Notes: generated by a model not told the origin, from the letters alone. Shown: positions 33,580 to 43,784, numbered from the stretch's first letter. The stretch is DNA of 64,000 nucleotides from Alphaproteobacteria bacterium (GCA_021776025.1 JAJFGR010000007.1:124001-188000); one strand, 5' to 3'. Program-made: numbers and translations.

Positions 33580-34734
33580 TTAATCCTTCAAATCATCCCA
33601 GAATTCACGAACTTTGGTGAAGAAGCCACTGGCTTCAGGGGAGTGTTTACCTGTTGTGTCGCTGGCGAAATCTTTATCCAGCGCTTTCAGCATATCAAGT
33701 TGTTTTTTGTTCAGATTCACTGGCGTTTCAACGAATGTTTCGATGTAAAGATCGCCCTTAGCTTCGGAGCCCAGAACACTCATGCCTTTGCCTTTGAGGC
33801 GGAACTGCTGACCGGTTTGTGTGCCGGGCGGGACCTTAACCTTTGTGGCTTTGCCTTCGATCGTTGGCACTTCGACTTCGCCGCCAATGGCGGCTTTTGT
33901 GACGGTGATTGGTACGCGGCAAAACAGGTTTGCGCCATCACGCTTGAAAAGTTTATGAGGTTTAACGGCGAGGAGTACATAAAGATCTCCGCGCGGGCCG
34001 CCCTGAACGCCAGCCTCTCCTTCGCCGGATAAGCGAATGCGCCGGCCTGTATCGACACCAGCGGGGATTTTGACTTTGAGGGTCTTGTCTTTTTGGAGGC
34101 GGCCCTGGCCGTGACATTTTTTACATGGGTCTTTGATGATGTTGCCTTGCCCCTGACATGTGGGGCAGGTGCGTTCGATTGTGAAGAATCCTTGTTGCTG
34201 GCGCACGCGCCCGGCGCCTTCACAGGTGGAACATCCGGCGGAGCTTGTGCCCGCTGCTGCACCACTGCCTTTACACTGCTCACAAGTGTCGTTAACGGGG
34301 ATTTTGATTTGCGCTTCTTTGCCTTTAAAAGCATTTTCTAGAGTTATTTCGAGGGTGTATTGGATGTCTGATCCGCGTGCGCGTCCACCTTGGCCGCCGC
34401 CGCGTCCATCCATGAAGTCGCCGAACATATCTTCGAAAATGTCGGAGAAAGCGCTTGCACCGGCTCCTCCGCCTGCAAAACCGCCACCACCAGGGGCTCC
34501 ACCCATAGAGCCGTCGAAAGCGGCCGCACCATAGCGATCATAGGCAGCGCGTTTTTGTTCGTCCTTAAGGATGTCATAAGCTTCGCTTATTTCTTTGAAC
34601 TTGGCTTCGGCTTCCGGGTTGTCTTTGTTCTGGTCCGGGTGATATTTCATCGCCAGTTTACGATAAGATTTTTTTATTTCGTCGGCGCTGGCGCTTTTTT
34701 CTACGCTGAGTGTTTTGTAAAAATCCTTACTCAT
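33580..34734 (-). CDS. dnaJ: Chaperone protein DnaJ
   Basis: 384 residues. The J domain (1-70) has the HPD tripeptide in YHPDQNKD, followed by a Gly/Phe-rich region (about 75-120). Four CxxCxGxG zinc-finger repeats ([32 protein letters not shown]) span about 145-215, then the C-terminal substrate-binding domains. DnaJ delivers clients to DnaK and stimulates its ATPase. Its start overlaps the stop of a second J-domain gene by 8 bp, in the same direction as dnaK. This is a standard class-A DnaJ. Confidence 0.98.
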   Translation of the reverse strand: MSKDFYKTLSVEKSASADEIKKSYRKLAMKYHPDQNKDNPEAEAKFKEISEAYDILKDEQKRAAYDRYGAAAFDGSMGGAPGGGGFAGGGAGASAFSDIFEDMFGDFMDGRGGGQGGRARGSDIQYTLEITLENAFKGKEAQIKIPVNDTCEQCKGSGAAAGTSSAGCSTCEGAGRVRQQQGFFTIERTCPTCQGQGNIIKDPCKKCHGQGRLQKDKTLKVKIPAGVDTGRRIRLSGEGEAGVQGGPRGDLYVLLAVKPHKLFKRDGANLFCRVPITVTKAAIGGEVEVPTIEGKATKVKVPPGTQTGQQFRLKGKGMSVLGSEAKGDLYIETFVETPVNLNKKQLDMLKALDKDFASDTTGKHSPEASGFFTKVREFWDDLKD

Positions 34735-35044
34735 TGTGTTTGTGCCCTAGCTTTTTAGGCCAAAAAATTTCACTGATTTGAGAAAAGAACCCGGCGTGGC
34801 CTGCGTTGTCGTTTTGTGCTTTGGGCGTTAAAGATTGGCTGTACTCTAAACGCTTTCGCTGTGTTTTAAGCTCGGCGTAAGCTTCGCTAATTAGGCGAAA
34901 GCGCAGTTCGGCCATGCGGCGGTTTTGTGGATTGCGATCGGGATGAAATTTTTTGGCAAGACTGTGATATGCGCGTTTAACATCGTCATCCGATGCTTTC
35001 GAAGAGATTTTTAAAATCTCGTAATAAGAGGGACGCGCGTCCAT
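34727..35044 (-). CDS. Short J-domain protein
   Basis: 105 residues. The J domain fills most of the protein, with HPD in [11 protein letters not shown]. The C-terminal 35 residues have no zinc fingers or other DnaJ domains, and end [13 protein letters not shown] proteins activate DnaK-type ATPases; this one may target DnaK to a special client or site. It sits directly between dnaK (ending 35114) and dnaJ, overlapping dnaJ by 8 bp, so it is likely co-expressed. Such a second J protein in the operon is unusual. Confidence 0.88.
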   Translation of the reverse strand: MDARPSYYEILKISSKASDDDVKRAYHSLAKKFHPDRNPQNRRMAELRFRLISEAYAELKTQRKRLEYSQSLTPKAQNDNAGHAGFFSQISEIFWPKKLGHKHNE

Positions 35045-35071
35045 GGTGCTCCTAGTTTTTTGAATAAAGAA

Positions 35072-35098
35072 GCATCCCGGTTTAGTGCGCCGGGATGC
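35072..35098 (-). terminator. Hairpin after dnaK
   Basis: GCATCCCGG and CCGGGATGC form a perfect 9-bp stem with a 9-nt loop, 16 bp past the dnaK stop and before the short J-domain gene. The T-run on the minus strand is weak (TTCTTT), so it may attenuate rather than stop dnaK transcription. Confidence 0.6.
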
Positions 35099-35113
35099 CG
35101 TTATTATGTTTGT

Positions 35114-37069
35114 TTATGCGGACTTTTGATCGTCCTCTTTATCGCTTTTGTTGTCATCTTCGTCTTCGATTTCAAGGTCGGTGAAATCAGCTTCGATGAC
35201 TTCGTCTTCATCAGCGTTCACGGGTTCGGCGTCTTGAGCATTCCCTTCGCCGGCAGCTTCTTCCTGCGCTTTGCGATAAGCAATTTCGCCAAGTTTCATG
35301 CTGGCCTGTGAGAGGCTTTCCGTTTTTGTTTTGATGTCTTCGACGTTATCGCTGTCCATGACATCTTTGAGATCCTGAAGCGCTTGCTCTACAGCGTTCT
35401 TCTCTTCTTCTGGAAGTTCGCTGCCGAGCTCTTCCATCGAGCTTTCAGTGGCGTGGATCATGCTTTCGGCAACGTTTTTAGCTTCAACAGATTCACGTTT
35501 CTCCTTGTCGGCGTCGGCGTTGGTTTCGGCTTCCTTGACCATTTGATCAATATCGGCGTCAGACAGGCCGCCACTGGCTTGAATGCGGATTTGCTGTTCC
35601 TTGTTTGTGGCCTTATCTTTGGCCGATACTTCAACAATGCCGTTGGCGTCGATGTCGAATGTGACTTCGATTTGTGGAATGCCGCGTGGGGCGGGCGGAA
35701 TACCAACCAAGTCAAACTGGCCGAGCATTTTGTTGTCCGACGCCATTTCTCGTTCACCCTGAGCAACGCGGATGGTCACGGCGTTTTGATTGTTTTCTGC
35801 CGTGGAGAATGTTTGCGATTTTTTCGTTGGGATCGTCGTGTTGCGTTCGATCAAGCGTGTGAATATGCCGCCTTGTGTTTCGATACCCAAAGACAGAGGG
35901 GTGACATCAAGGAGGAGAACGTCTTTGACATCGCCTTGTAAAACACCACCTTGAATGGCTGCGCCGTCAGCAACAACTTCATCAGGGTTTACGCCCTTGT
36001 GAGGTTCTTTGCCGAAATACTCTTTCACTGTTTCGATGACTTTTGGCATACGGGTCATGCCCCCAACCAGGATGACATCGTCGATGTCAGATGGTTTAAG
36101 GCCTGAATCTTTCAAGGCTTTTTTAACGGGCTCGATCGAGCGTTTGATCAGGTCTTCTACGATGCTTTCGAGTTTTGCACGGGTTAAAGAGACTTGTAGG
36201 TGCTTGGGACCCGAGGCATCAGCCGTTACGAACGGCAGGTTGACTTCAGTTTGCGTTGTTGAAGACAGTTCGATCTTGGCTTTTTCTGCGGCTTCTTTTA
36301 GGCGCTGCAGGGCCAGTTTATCTTCGCGTAAATCAATGGCGTCGGATTTTTTGAATTCGTCAGCCAGATAATCGATAATGCGTAAGTCAAAGTCTTCACC
36401 GCCGAGGAATGTATCCCCGTTTGTGGCTTTTACTTCAAATACGCCATCGCCGATTTCAAGAACGGATACGTCAAATGTACCGCCACCAAGGTCATAAACG
36501 ACGATTGTGCCAGCAGCTTTTTTGTCGAGACCATAGGCCAGTGCTGCGGCGGTTGGCTCGTTGATGATACGCTCAACTTCAAGGCCGGCAATTTTACCGG
36601 CGTCTTTTGTGGCTTGGCGTTGTGAGTCGTTAAAATAAGCGGGAACGGTGATTACAGCTTTTGTGACAGGTTCGCCGAGGAATGCCTCTGCGGTTTCCTT
36701 CATCTTTTGCATGACCATGGCAGAGATTTGTGAAGGGGCATATTTTTCCCCGTCAATTTCTACCCATGCATCGCCATTATCGCCTTCGATAGTTTTAAAT
36801 GGTGCTTTAGAAGCCATATCCTGAACTTGCTCATCTTTGAATGGGCGGCCAATCAGGCGTTTAATGGCATAAAGTGTGTTTTCTGGGTTTGTGACGGCCT
36901 GGCGCTTTGCGGGCTGTCCAACAAGACGTTCGCCGTCTTTAGCGAAAGCAACCATGGAGGGCGTTGTGCGCGCTCCTTCTGCGTTTTCGATGACCCGTGG
37001 TTCTTTGCCGTCCATGACAGCAACGCAGGAATTGGTTGTGCCGAGGTCGATACCGATAATTTTAGACAT
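35114..37069 (-). CDS. dnaK: Chaperone protein DnaK (Hsp70)
   Basis: 651 residues, standard length. The N-terminal [17 protein letters not shown] phosphate loop and [11 protein letters not shown] are typical of the ATPase domain (1-385); the linker [16 protein letters not shown] leads to the peptide-binding domain, and the acidic C-terminal tail follows. DnaK folds and protects proteins with DnaJ and GrpE, both encoded alongside. AAGGAG precedes the ATG and a candidate heat-shock promoter lies at 37141-37169. The transcript likely starts in the grpE-dnaK gap. Confidence 0.99.
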   Translation of the reverse strand: MSKIIGIDLGTTNSCVAVMDGKEPRVIENAEGARTTPSMVAFAKDGERLVGQPAKRQAVTNPENTLYAIKRLIGRPFKDEQVQDMASKAPFKTIEGDNGDAWVEIDGEKYAPSQISAMVMQKMKETAEAFLGEPVTKAVITVPAYFNDSQRQATKDAGKIAGLEVERIINEPTAAALAYGLDKKAAGTIVVYDLGGGTFDVSVLEIGDGVFEVKATNGDTFLGGEDFDLRIIDYLADEFKKSDAIDLREDKLALQRLKEAAEKAKIELSSTTQTEVNLPFVTADASGPKHLQVSLTRAKLESIVEDLIKRSIEPVKKALKDSGLKPSDIDDVILVGGMTRMPKVIETVKEYFGKEPHKGVNPDEVVADGAAIQGGVLQGDVKDVLLLDVTPLSLGIETQGGIFTRLIERNTTIPTKKSQTFSTAENNQNAVTIRVAQGEREMASDNKMLGQFDLVGIPPAPRGIPQIEVTFDIDANGIVEVSAKDKATNKEQQIRIQASGGLSDADIDQMVKEAETNADADKEKRESVEAKNVAESMIHATESSMEELGSELPEEEKNAVEQALQDLKDVMDSDNVEDIKTKTESLSQASMKLGEIAYRKAQEEAAGEGNAQDAEPVNADEDEVIEADFTDLEIEDEDDNKSDKEDDQKSA

Positions 37070-37140
37070 GCTTTATCTCCTTAACTAAGCAAGATTTATA
37101 ATACTCAAAGCCCGTTTTGCACAGCACTTTGTCTAGAGTT

Positions 37141-37169
37141 ATATAAGTGCTTTTTTTAAATTTTTCAAG
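37141..37169 (-). promoter_or_regulatory. Candidate RpoH-type heat-shock promoter for dnaK
   Basis: On the minus strand CTTG (37169-37166) is followed after 18 bp by CTTATAT (37147-37141), close to the alphaproteobacterial heat-shock pattern CTTG-N17-CYTATNT; the spacing is one base long. It sits about 70 bp upstream of dnaK in an AT-rich gap. Assignment is from consensus similarity only. Confidence 0.5.
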
Positions 37170-37220
37170 TGCGTGTTCTATCAAGGGAATTCATGCAATT
37201 TTTAGGCCGAGTTACATTTT

Positions 37221-37940
37221 TTAGGCTTCTGTATCAATATGGCCGCCGGGGGGCATTTCGCTGGGGGGGGTGTCGCTTCCACCTTCATCTTTTACAACGC
37301 CAACGCGGGCGGGGCGAAGCAGGCGGTCGTGCAGGGTGTAGCCCGGCTCCATCAGTTGCATAATTGTGCCCGCTGGCTTACCGGGAGCAGGGCTCTCGAA
37401 CATTACTTCATGGAAGTTGGGGTCGAAAGGTTCATCCATTGGTTCGAGTTTTTTGATGCCATGTTTTTCAAACCCTCGAAGAAGTGTTCGTTCTGTAGCT
37501 TCGATGCCTTCAACCAGGTTTTTAAGACGTGGTTCGCTGTCGAGTAAATCTGTGGGTACGGCCTCCAGAGCGCGACGGAGGTTGTCTGATACATCGAGCA
37601 AATCTTTAGCAAAGCCCGATACGGCATATTTTGAGGCGTCTTGACGTTCTTTTTGGGCACGTTTACGGGTGTTTTCTGCTTCGGCCAAGGCACGCGCAGT
37701 TTGATCCTTGGCTTTGCCGACCTCGTCCTGCAGTGCTTTGATGATGCCTTCGGCTTGTCCGCTGATCTCACCTTGTGGCGCGTCATTCTCATCATCTTCT
37801 GGTAAGGGCTGCGGCGCAAGAGGGTCTTCTGCCATGTAAGCATCTTTTGCGGCTAGGCTTTCCGCTTCGGCTTCTAAACGCGCAGAGCGTTCGGCCAGCG
37901 TTTCTTCTTTATCAGGGTTTTTTGGTGTTGGTGTGTTCAT
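37221..37940 (-). CDS. grpE: Nucleotide exchange factor GrpE
   Basis: 239 residues. A disordered acidic N-terminus (about 1-65) is followed by the long coiled coil (about 67-110, AEGIIKALQDEVGKAKDQTA) and the C-terminal beta domain with MDEPFDPNFHEVMFE and PGYTLHDRLLRPARVGV, the DnaK-contact block. GrpE releases ADP from DnaK. The start ATG at 37940 lacks a clear ribosome-binding site; a TTG 6 nt upstream is also in frame. The order grpE, dnaK, J protein, dnaJ places the whole chaperone team in one region. Confidence 0.96.
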   Translation of the reverse strand: MNTPTPKNPDKEETLAERSARLEAEAESLAAKDAYMAEDPLAPQPLPEDDENDAPQGEISGQAEGIIKALQDEVGKAKDQTARALAEAENTRKRAQKERQDASKYAVSGFAKDLLDVSDNLRRALEAVPTDLLDSEPRLKNLVEGIEATERTLLRGFEKHGIKKLEPMDEPFDPNFHEVMFESPAPGKPAGTIMQLMEPGYTLHDRLLRPARVGVVKDEGGSDTPPSEMPPGGHIDTEA

Positions 37941-37993
37941 GCGCAATATTTAATCTGTTGGCTTGCCGGAATCAATAGCTCGTTTATGTGGGC

Positions 37994-38950
37994 CTATTCG
38001 TATAACCCTGGTTTTCTTGCGAAAACCTCCTTGGTGATTGGTTTATCGTAAGGCCCATCCGCACCGAAATAAAGTTCAGTTGCTTCAATAGCGCCGAAAG
38101 AAAAGGCCCCATTGGGGGGTGGTAATTTTTCTGTGAAATGGCCTTCGACATCTACAGCATAGAGTTTATGAGCATTTTGATAGTGTGGCTTGTAGCCGGG
38201 AAGGATTTCGTCAAGCGGCGTTAGCCCTTTTTTACGGGCTAGAGCTCGAACTTGCTTCATTGTTTCCTCGTCACGTAAATCGGCGTCCGATGAGAACAGG
38301 ACAAGCGTATTTTCAGGGTGTATCCAATATGTGCTTTCTTCGCCTTTCATAGGAAGGTCTGGGCTGCTGAAGTCGCGCATGCTTGACGCGAGGCTAACGC
38401 TGTTTTCTTTTACATTTATGAAAATGTCGTTGAAGGTCCCGACGTCTCTTTTGAAAACCAGTTTTTTAATGCCGTCTTTCATTAGCTTTTTTTTGCTGAG
38501 CGCAATGTCTATTTGCATTTTATTCGTGCTGGGTTTGCATTCGTAATGGAAATAATGGACGGTTTCGTTGTCGGGAAAGATAGAGCCATCAACAATGTCC
38601 AGATATAATGACGAACCACTTATTCGTGTTTCCACCGTGGCTTGTTCGATGTTAAGGCAGCCATTTACCATGCCCGGTGTAAGTACCATAAAATTTAACG
38701 TATCCGGGTCTGCGCCCGGTTTGCGCAAAATCCCTATGAAATGGATAAAGTTTGGCAAAAGACTTTGCCCTTGGATTTTTTCCGGCTCTATGTTGGCTTT
38801 GTACTTGTCATCATACGGGTTCAGAACTTTTGGCTCTTCCTCTTCTTCTTCTTGTTCACCAAACAAGTCGACTTGCGCAAAAACCGGAGCATTTGTGGTT
38901 AATAAAATCGAAAAAGTAAGCAAAAGAGTGAGTAAGAGCTGTTTTTTCAT
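37994..38950 (-). CDS. Exported protein, function unknown
   Basis: 318 residues. A signal peptide (about 1-25, ending VFA) precedes an acidic EEEEEE patch and a domain of unknown fold with two cysteines (NGCLNIE, YECKPS). No known family is recognised. It lies immediately upstream of grpE on the same strand (53 bp gap) and may carry the grpE promoter in its 3' end, but nothing links it to the chaperones. No ribosome-binding anomaly. Confidence 0.75.
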   Translation of the reverse strand: MKKQLLLTLLLTFSILLTTNAPVFAQVDLFGEQEEEEEEPKVLNPYDDKYKANIEPEKIQGQSLLPNFIHFIGILRKPGADPDTLNFMVLTPGMVNGCLNIEQATVETRISGSSLYLDIVDGSIFPDNETVHYFHYECKPSTNKMQIDIALSKKKLMKDGIKKLVFKRDVGTFNDIFINVKENSVSLASSMRDFSSPDLPMKGEESTYWIHPENTLVLFSSDADLRDEETMKQVRALARKKGLTPLDEILPGYKPHYQNAHKLYAVDVEGHFTEKLPPPNGAFSFGAIEATELYFGADGPYDKPITKEVFARKPGLYE

Positions 38951-39129
38951 GTACGCGTGCCTGAATGATATTTAGAAAATATAGGACTCTATCGTGCCAA
39001 GTCATGGCGGTCTAAGCAAGAGAGGCCTTACAAAATTAAGGGTTCATCCACGATCTTTTCTCCTTGAGCTCGGCTGGCATGGTGCGTAGAGTGCCCCATA
39101 ATCTGAACGCGTTTATTAAAGGAAAAACT

Positions 39130-39849
39130 ATGGCCCGACCATCTGGCAGAACATTGGAGCAGATCCGCAAAGTTGAAATTACACCGAACGTGAATAAACA
39201 TGCGGAAGGCTCTTGCTTGATTAAGTTTGGGGATACGCACGTGCTATGCCTAGCAACGGCGGAAGAAAAGGTTCCGGGTTGGATGAAGGGTAAAGGCAGC
39301 GGCTGGGTTACTGGTGAATATGGCATGTTACCGCGCTCGACAGGTTCACGCATGGACCGCGAAGCGGCTAAGGGGAAGCAATCTGGGCGGACGCAGGAAA
39401 TTCAGCGCTTGATTGGCCGGGCTTTGCGCTCGACGATAGATTTTAAGGCGATGGGCGAGCGGCAGGTGCGCGTTGATTGTGATGTTATTCAAGCCGATGG
39501 TGGCACGCGCACAGCGGCGATTACTGGCGGCTTTGTGGCGATGCATCTGGCGTTTCAGCATTGGGTGGAAACGGGCGCGATGGAGAGTGTTCCTATCAAA
39601 GACAGCGTATCGGCGATTTCCTGCGGTATTTATAAGGGGGATCCGGTTGCCGATCTTGATTACGATGAGGATAGCGATGCGGAGACGGATGCGAATTTTG
39701 TGATGACCGGTTCAAGCGGGATTGTTGAAATTCAAGGCACTGCCGAGAAGGAGCCTTTTAGCGAGGGAGAATTTTTGAAGCTGTTGCAGCTTGCGAAAAG
39801 CGGGTGCGCCGAACTCACAGCAATGCAAAAGGATGTTTTGGGGCTTTAA
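39130..39849 (+). CDS. rph: Ribonuclease PH
   Basis: 239 residues. It starts [17 protein letters not shown], standard for the family, and shows the phosphate-binding block [21 protein letters not shown]-like stretch (about 65-85) and [18 protein letters not shown]. RNase PH trims tRNA 3' ends by phosphorolysis. The upstream in-frame ATG at 39064 is unlikely, because AAAGGA is placed for 39130. It is 3 bp from rdgB and in the rph-rdgB-hemW order that is common in Alphaproteobacteria. Confidence 0.97.
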   Translation: MARPSGRTLEQIRKVEITPNVNKHAEGSCLIKFGDTHVLCLATAEEKVPGWMKGKGSGWVTGEYGMLPRSTGSRMDREAAKGKQSGRTQEIQRLIGRALRSTIDFKAMGERQVRVDCDVIQADGGTRTAAITGGFVAMHLAFQHWVETGAMESVPIKDSVSAISCGIYKGDPVADLDYDEDSDAETDANFVMTGSSGIVEIQGTAEKEPFSEGEFLKLLQLAKSGCAELTAMQKDVLGL

Positions 39850-39852
39850 GAC

Positions 39853-40461
39853 ATGGTTCGGGTTTTTCAGGAAGCAGAGCTGGTTGTGGCCACGCATAAT
39901 GCGGGGAAGGCGCGGGAGATTTCGGATTTACTTAAGCCTTATATTTCTCAATTTTATACGGCTGGGGATCTGGATTTACCGGAGCCGGAAGAAACGGAAA
40001 CCACTTTTGTTGGGAATGCGGAGTTGAAGGCGTTTTCGGCGGCGAGAGCTTCGGGAAAACCGGCGCTGGCAGATGATAGCGGCCTTAGTGTTACTGCTTT
40101 GAATGGTGATCCGGGGATTTATTCTGCGCGTTGGGCTGGGCTTGATAAGGACTTTAATTTAGCTATGCGTAAAATTGAGGAGGCGCTTGGGACGGCTGAA
40201 GATCGCTCTGCAGCGTTTATCTGTGCATTATCTTTGGCTTGGCCGGATGGGCATGTTGAGACATTTGAGGGGCGGGTTTATGGCGTTCTCAGTTTCCCAC
40301 CTCGCGGGAATAAAGGTTTTGGATATGATCCAATTTTTGTTCCCAATGGTTATGAGGTTACATTCGCGGAGATGGAGCCGGCAGATAAACATGTAATTTC
40401 ACACCGGGCGGATGCGTTTAAGCAGCTTGTGGCTGCTTGTTTCGAATCAAAAGGTGCTTAA
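39853..40461 (+). CDS. rdgB: Non-canonical purine NTP pyrophosphatase (Ham1/RdgB)
   Basis: 202 residues. The opening [14 protein letters not shown] is the substrate-binding loop, [22 protein letters not shown] carries the metal-binding acidic residues, and [10 protein letters not shown] ends the family's active-site part. It hydrolyses ITP, dITP and XTP to monophosphates, keeping deaminated purines out of nucleic acids. It lies 3 bp after rph, most likely in one operon. hemW follows, but only after a separate gene (40598-40990). Confidence 0.97.
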   Translation: MVRVFQEAELVVATHNAGKAREISDLLKPYISQFYTAGDLDLPEPEETETTFVGNAELKAFSAARASGKPALADDSGLSVTALNGDPGIYSARWAGLDKDFNLAMRKIEEALGTAEDRSAAFICALSLAWPDGHVETFEGRVYGVLSFPPRGNKGFGYDPIFVPNGYEVTFAEMEPADKHVISHRADAFKQLVAACFESKGA

Positions 40462-40519
40462 TCGGCAGATTTAGGTTTTTAGTTTATCCCAGCTTTTCTG
40501 CGGGTTTTGAAGGAAAAAC

Positions 40520-40549
40520 TTGACTTTTAAGGGCAGTTTATTATATAAA
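40520..40549 (+). promoter_or_regulatory. Promoter before the IcmD-like gene
   Basis: TTGACT (40520-40525), a 16-bp spacer and TATATA (40542-40547; TATAAA overlaps it at 18 bp spacing) form a good sigma-70-type promoter about 50 bp upstream of the 40598 start. It suggests the IcmD-like gene is transcribed independently of rph-rdgB. Confidence 0.6.
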
Positions 40550-40597
40550 ACGCCCACATGGGCCGCATCTACAGGGCTGCGTTTAAGGAGATAGAGA

Positions 40598-40990
40598 ATG
40601 TTTAAGACATTGAAGTTAAATACATTAAAGTTTCAAGCTGCGTTTGTTGTGGGTTTATTGAGCACGGCGTCTGAAGCGCAGGCTGCTGGTAATGACTGGA
40701 GCGATATTGCACGCAACATTACAACTTCAATTGAGGAGCTGCCTGGCTTGATTACAGGTATTTCTTACATGCTCGGCCTTTTGATGGGCGTTGTTGGTAT
40801 TTTGAAGCTGAAAGATCATGTTGAAAACCCAACACAAACACCGATGAAAGATGGCGCTATTCGCTTAGCTGCTGGCGGTGCGTTGTTTGGTTTGCCAATT
40901 GTGTTTGAATCAATGCTCAATACTATTGGAACTACGGGTACAAGCATTCAACCTGCGACGTTGAATAAAGTTACGTTCCAAACAAGCTAA
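40598..40990 (+). CDS. IcmD/DotP-like membrane protein (orphan)
   Basis: 130 residues. A signal peptide (about 1-29, ending SEAQA) is followed by two hydrophobic segments (about 50-71 and 88-105). The pattern MLGLLMGVVGILKLKDHVENPTQTPMKDG followed by a hydrophobic GALFGLP block is the arrangement of IcmD/DotP-type proteins of Dot/Icm systems (I hold the pattern, not a database match). AAGGAG precedes the ATG and a separate promoter is visible at 40520-40549. It is inserted between rdgB and hemW, with no other type IV secretion gene in the window. Function here is unknown. Confidence 0.72.
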   Translation: MFKTLKLNTLKFQAAFVVGLLSTASEAQAAGNDWSDIARNITTSIEELPGLITGISYMLGLLMGVVGILKLKDHVENPTQTPMKDGAIRLAAGGALFGLPIVFESMLNTIGTTGTSIQPATLNKVTFQTS

Positions 40991-41005
40991 TTTAAGCCGT
41001 ATATA

Positions 41006-42190
41006 ATGAACATTAAAGGCCAGAGCGGATTATATTTCCACTGGCCTTTTTGCTTGTCCAAATGTCCGTATTGCGATTTTAACGTTCATGTTCAGGATGG
41101 TGTTGACCATGAACGTTGGGAGGCAGCCTATCTGAGGTCACTTGAAAATTACGCACAGATGCTGGAAGGGCGGACGATATCGTCCGTGTTTTTTGGGGGG
41201 GGGACTCCATCATTGATGCGGCCTGAAACTGTAAAAGCCATTTTGGATAAGGTTCATGCGCTGTGGCCATGCGTGAATGATCTGGAGGTAACGCTGGAAG
41301 CCAATCCAACCTCAGTTGAGGCCGCGAAGTTTGCGGCGTTTAAAGATGCTGGGGTCAACCGGGTTTCCATTGGTGTGCAAGCGCTGAATGATAAGGGCCT
41401 TCAATTTTTAGGGCGGAAGCATTCTGCGGAGGAGGCGTTGAGGGCAATTGATATTGCTGGAGAAAATTTTGAGCGTTTCAGCTTTGATTTGATTTATGCG
41501 CGGCCTGATCAAGCGCTGGAAGATTGGAAAAAAGAATTGCAGAGCGCGGCCGAGTTGGCAAAAGGACATCTTTCTCTTTATCAGCTGACAATAGAGCGAA
41601 ACACACCGTTTCATTATGATGAGGCTCAAGGACTTTTTTCTCTTCCAAGTGAAGATCTTGCTGCTGATTTTTATGACATTACGCAAGATGTTTTGGGCGC
41701 GGCAGGTTTGTCAGCCTATGAAATTTCCAATCACGCGGCGCCCGGGCATGAATCGCGGCATAATCTGATTTATTGGCATTACGGGGATTATATTGGGATT
41801 GGTCCGGGGGCGCATGGCCGCCTGACATTGGATGGTAAAAAATTTGCAACGCGAGAGCACACGGCTCCGCAAAGATGGCTGGAGATGGTTGAGGAAGGTG
41901 GGCGCGGTGCACATCCGTTTCAACCGTTATCGCATGATGACCAGTTTAATGAAGCGCTGATGATGGGGCTGCGCTTGCATGAAGGTGTAAGGCTGGAGCA
42001 TTTAAGCGCGCAGGGCGGACAGGATTGGCAGAATTATATGGACCCTGAGAGGTTGCAAATCATACAGGATCAGGGCTGGCTTTGTCTTAATGATGAAAGA
42101 ATGATATTGAGCCGTGAGGGGATGCTGAGGCTTAACGCGCTGATCCCTTATATTCTTAAAGCTCAGTCTCCTGCGGGGAAGGCTGCGTAG
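41006..42190 (+). CDS. hemW: Radical SAM protein HemW (HemN-like)
   Basis: 394 residues. The radical SAM cluster CxxxCxxC is at Cys16, 20 and 23 (FCLSKCPYCDF), and HNLIYW near residue 250 followed by GIGPGAHGR is the HemW/HemN block. The family carries haem to respiratory proteins rather than oxidising coproporphyrinogen itself; true HemN activity is not expected. It starts 15 bp after the IcmD-like gene and so may share its transcript. The rph-rdgB-hemW order is disrupted by that insertion. Confidence 0.95.
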   Translation: MNIKGQSGLYFHWPFCLSKCPYCDFNVHVQDGVDHERWEAAYLRSLENYAQMLEGRTISSVFFGGGTPSLMRPETVKAILDKVHALWPCVNDLEVTLEANPTSVEAAKFAAFKDAGVNRVSIGVQALNDKGLQFLGRKHSAEEALRAIDIAGENFERFSFDLIYARPDQALEDWKKELQSAAELAKGHLSLYQLTIERNTPFHYDEAQGLFSLPSEDLAADFYDITQDVLGAAGLSAYEISNHAAPGHESRHNLIYWHYGDYIGIGPGAHGRLTLDGKKFATREHTAPQRWLEMVEEGGRGAHPFQPLSHDDQFNEALMMGLRLHEGVRLEHLSAQGGQDWQNYMDPERLQIIQDQGWLCLNDERMILSREGMLRLNALIPYILKAQSPAGKAA

Positions 42191-42203
42191 GTTCTTCTGG
42201 TTC

Positions 42204-43655
42204 TTATGGCTCGTTAAACAGCAGGGCTGCGTTTTGATTATTGATTAAAAACTGTCCAGCCTTGTTCATTTCCAGATCGAATACATGGATGAAGCCGCTT
42301 TCGGCGTCTGTTTCAACGCGGCCCAGTGGTTTAAGTCTTTCAAGTAAACGGGCAAATGCGCGTAGGGATGGGACATATTCTGAGCCGCCGAGGCTTCGGC
42401 CTGCCACTTGCGCGAGGGAGAGCACCTTATCGAGACCTCTAAAGCGCAGCTTGCCGTTTGCAGTGGCGCTGTTGGCCGCGGCGATGTCGGCTCTTAAGGT
42501 TGTTTCAAGATCGATGAGATAGTTTTCGTTTTGCATCGTCGTTTCATAAAGCTCAATATAGCTGCCGGTTTGCGCCAAAATAGCGGGGATTTTTAAGAGT
42601 AGGCTTAAACCCAGCATTTTGGCGTCGCCTTTGGGACTGTTCTCGATAACTTCGCTAACCGAATTGATCGGAATATTATGTTGAGCCAGCTTGATCTGAC
42701 CTGATTGCGGGAGGAGTTCGGCGATTTCCTGGGGGGTGTTGTTCGTTTTGACATCTTTGAAATTAAAACCGAGGCGCGCCGCCATGGTTTTACTTAAAGC
42801 TCCTTCGTAAGCAAGGTTAAAGCCTCCGCTGCCAAGCGTTAGAGATTCCTCCTCGCCAGTGTCATTTTTGTGGCTTGTTTTAAGGCCTGTTACCGATAAA
42901 TTGAAATCTGCGCCGTTGGCTAAGGTTGCTACAGAGGAAGGGCTTGTGGCTGATTTCTTAAAGGCTTCGGGCGCAAACTGATCCAATTTTAATGCTAAAG
43001 TCATCTGCTCAAATGCCGCAGACACGCCGTCGGCTGATGACATGATAAAGCCGGAGACTTGTACATATGTTGGGCCGGACCACCTAGCATTTTCATTTTC
43101 TGTAAGGTCGTAGACGATTTTGAGTTCAGGCAAGAGTGCACTGGCGCTGCCGCCATCAATGGTTATTTGGATGTCGTTATAAATGGCGTCGAGTTTAATG
43201 AAATTTTCTAGCTTTTCGTGCCAGATGCCAGAGGTTTTCTGTTTGCCTATGGCAACGCGCATGACTTCCTGACCTGTTTCGTCGTGCCCTATAATGGCCG
43301 TGGGCAGGGCCATAGTTGTTTTAAATTGGCCGGGTTTATCATGGGGGCTGGCATTCAATGAAATTAGGCCGATATTAATGCGATCGCCATCGGGATAGCT
43401 CAAGGTCATCTGTGGCAGGGTAATGGCGTAATATGTTTCTACGGCTTCGACGGTGACATTGCCGTCTAGGATAAGTTCATGTGGGCGCTTTTTTTGAGCG
43501 GCTATTTCTGTTTGTTTGTTTGCAAGGATATTCTGAAACACGCTTTGCAGGCGCTGGGCTCCGGCTTCGGTGATTTCCTGCGCTTGGGTCGGGCTCGCCC
43601 ACAAAAAGGCAAAGATTAGCGTTATAAAGGTTAGGGCGGGCCGCATGTTTTTCAT
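42204..43655 (-). CDS. Exported protein, function unknown
   Basis: 483 residues. A signal peptide (about 1-26, ending PTQAQ) is followed by a long beta-rich sequence with repeated amphipathic strands and no cysteines noticed. It resembles alphaproteobacterial DUF2125- or DUF945-like periplasmic proteins in style, but I cannot assign it. The start is set at the ATG at 43655 (a TTG 6 nt upstream is also in frame). It is convergent with hemW, 13 bp apart. Function unknown. Confidence 0.75.
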   Translation of the reverse strand: MKNMRPALTFITLIFAFLWASPTQAQEITEAGAQRLQSVFQNILANKQTEIAAQKKRPHELILDGNVTVEAVETYYAITLPQMTLSYPDGDRINIGLISLNASPHDKPGQFKTTMALPTAIIGHDETGQEVMRVAIGKQKTSGIWHEKLENFIKLDAIYNDIQITIDGGSASALLPELKIVYDLTENENARWSGPTYVQVSGFIMSSADGVSAAFEQMTLALKLDQFAPEAFKKSATSPSSVATLANGADFNLSVTGLKTSHKNDTGEEESLTLGSGGFNLAYEGALSKTMAARLGFNFKDVKTNNTPQEIAELLPQSGQIKLAQHNIPINSVSEVIENSPKGDAKMLGLSLLLKIPAILAQTGSYIELYETTMQNENYLIDLETTLRADIAAANSATANGKLRFRGLDKVLSLAQVAGRSLGGSEYVPSLRAFARLLERLKPLGRVETDAESGFIHVFDLEMNKAGQFLINNQNAALLFNEP

Positions 43656-43784
43656 AGGCAATAGATGAGCGTATTTTAGTAAAAAAGCAAGGGTTTGAAG
43701 CGCATGTAGGCGCGAATTGATTGGACATTGCCTAATCTTTGCGTTTATATCGACGGAAATATCAACTCCATTACACGAAAACCT

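Noticed and set aside
37994-38950. Considered part of the heat-shock operon because it lies upstream of grpE
   Set aside because: No similarity to a chaperone or HrcA and it has a signal peptide; adjacency alone is weak.
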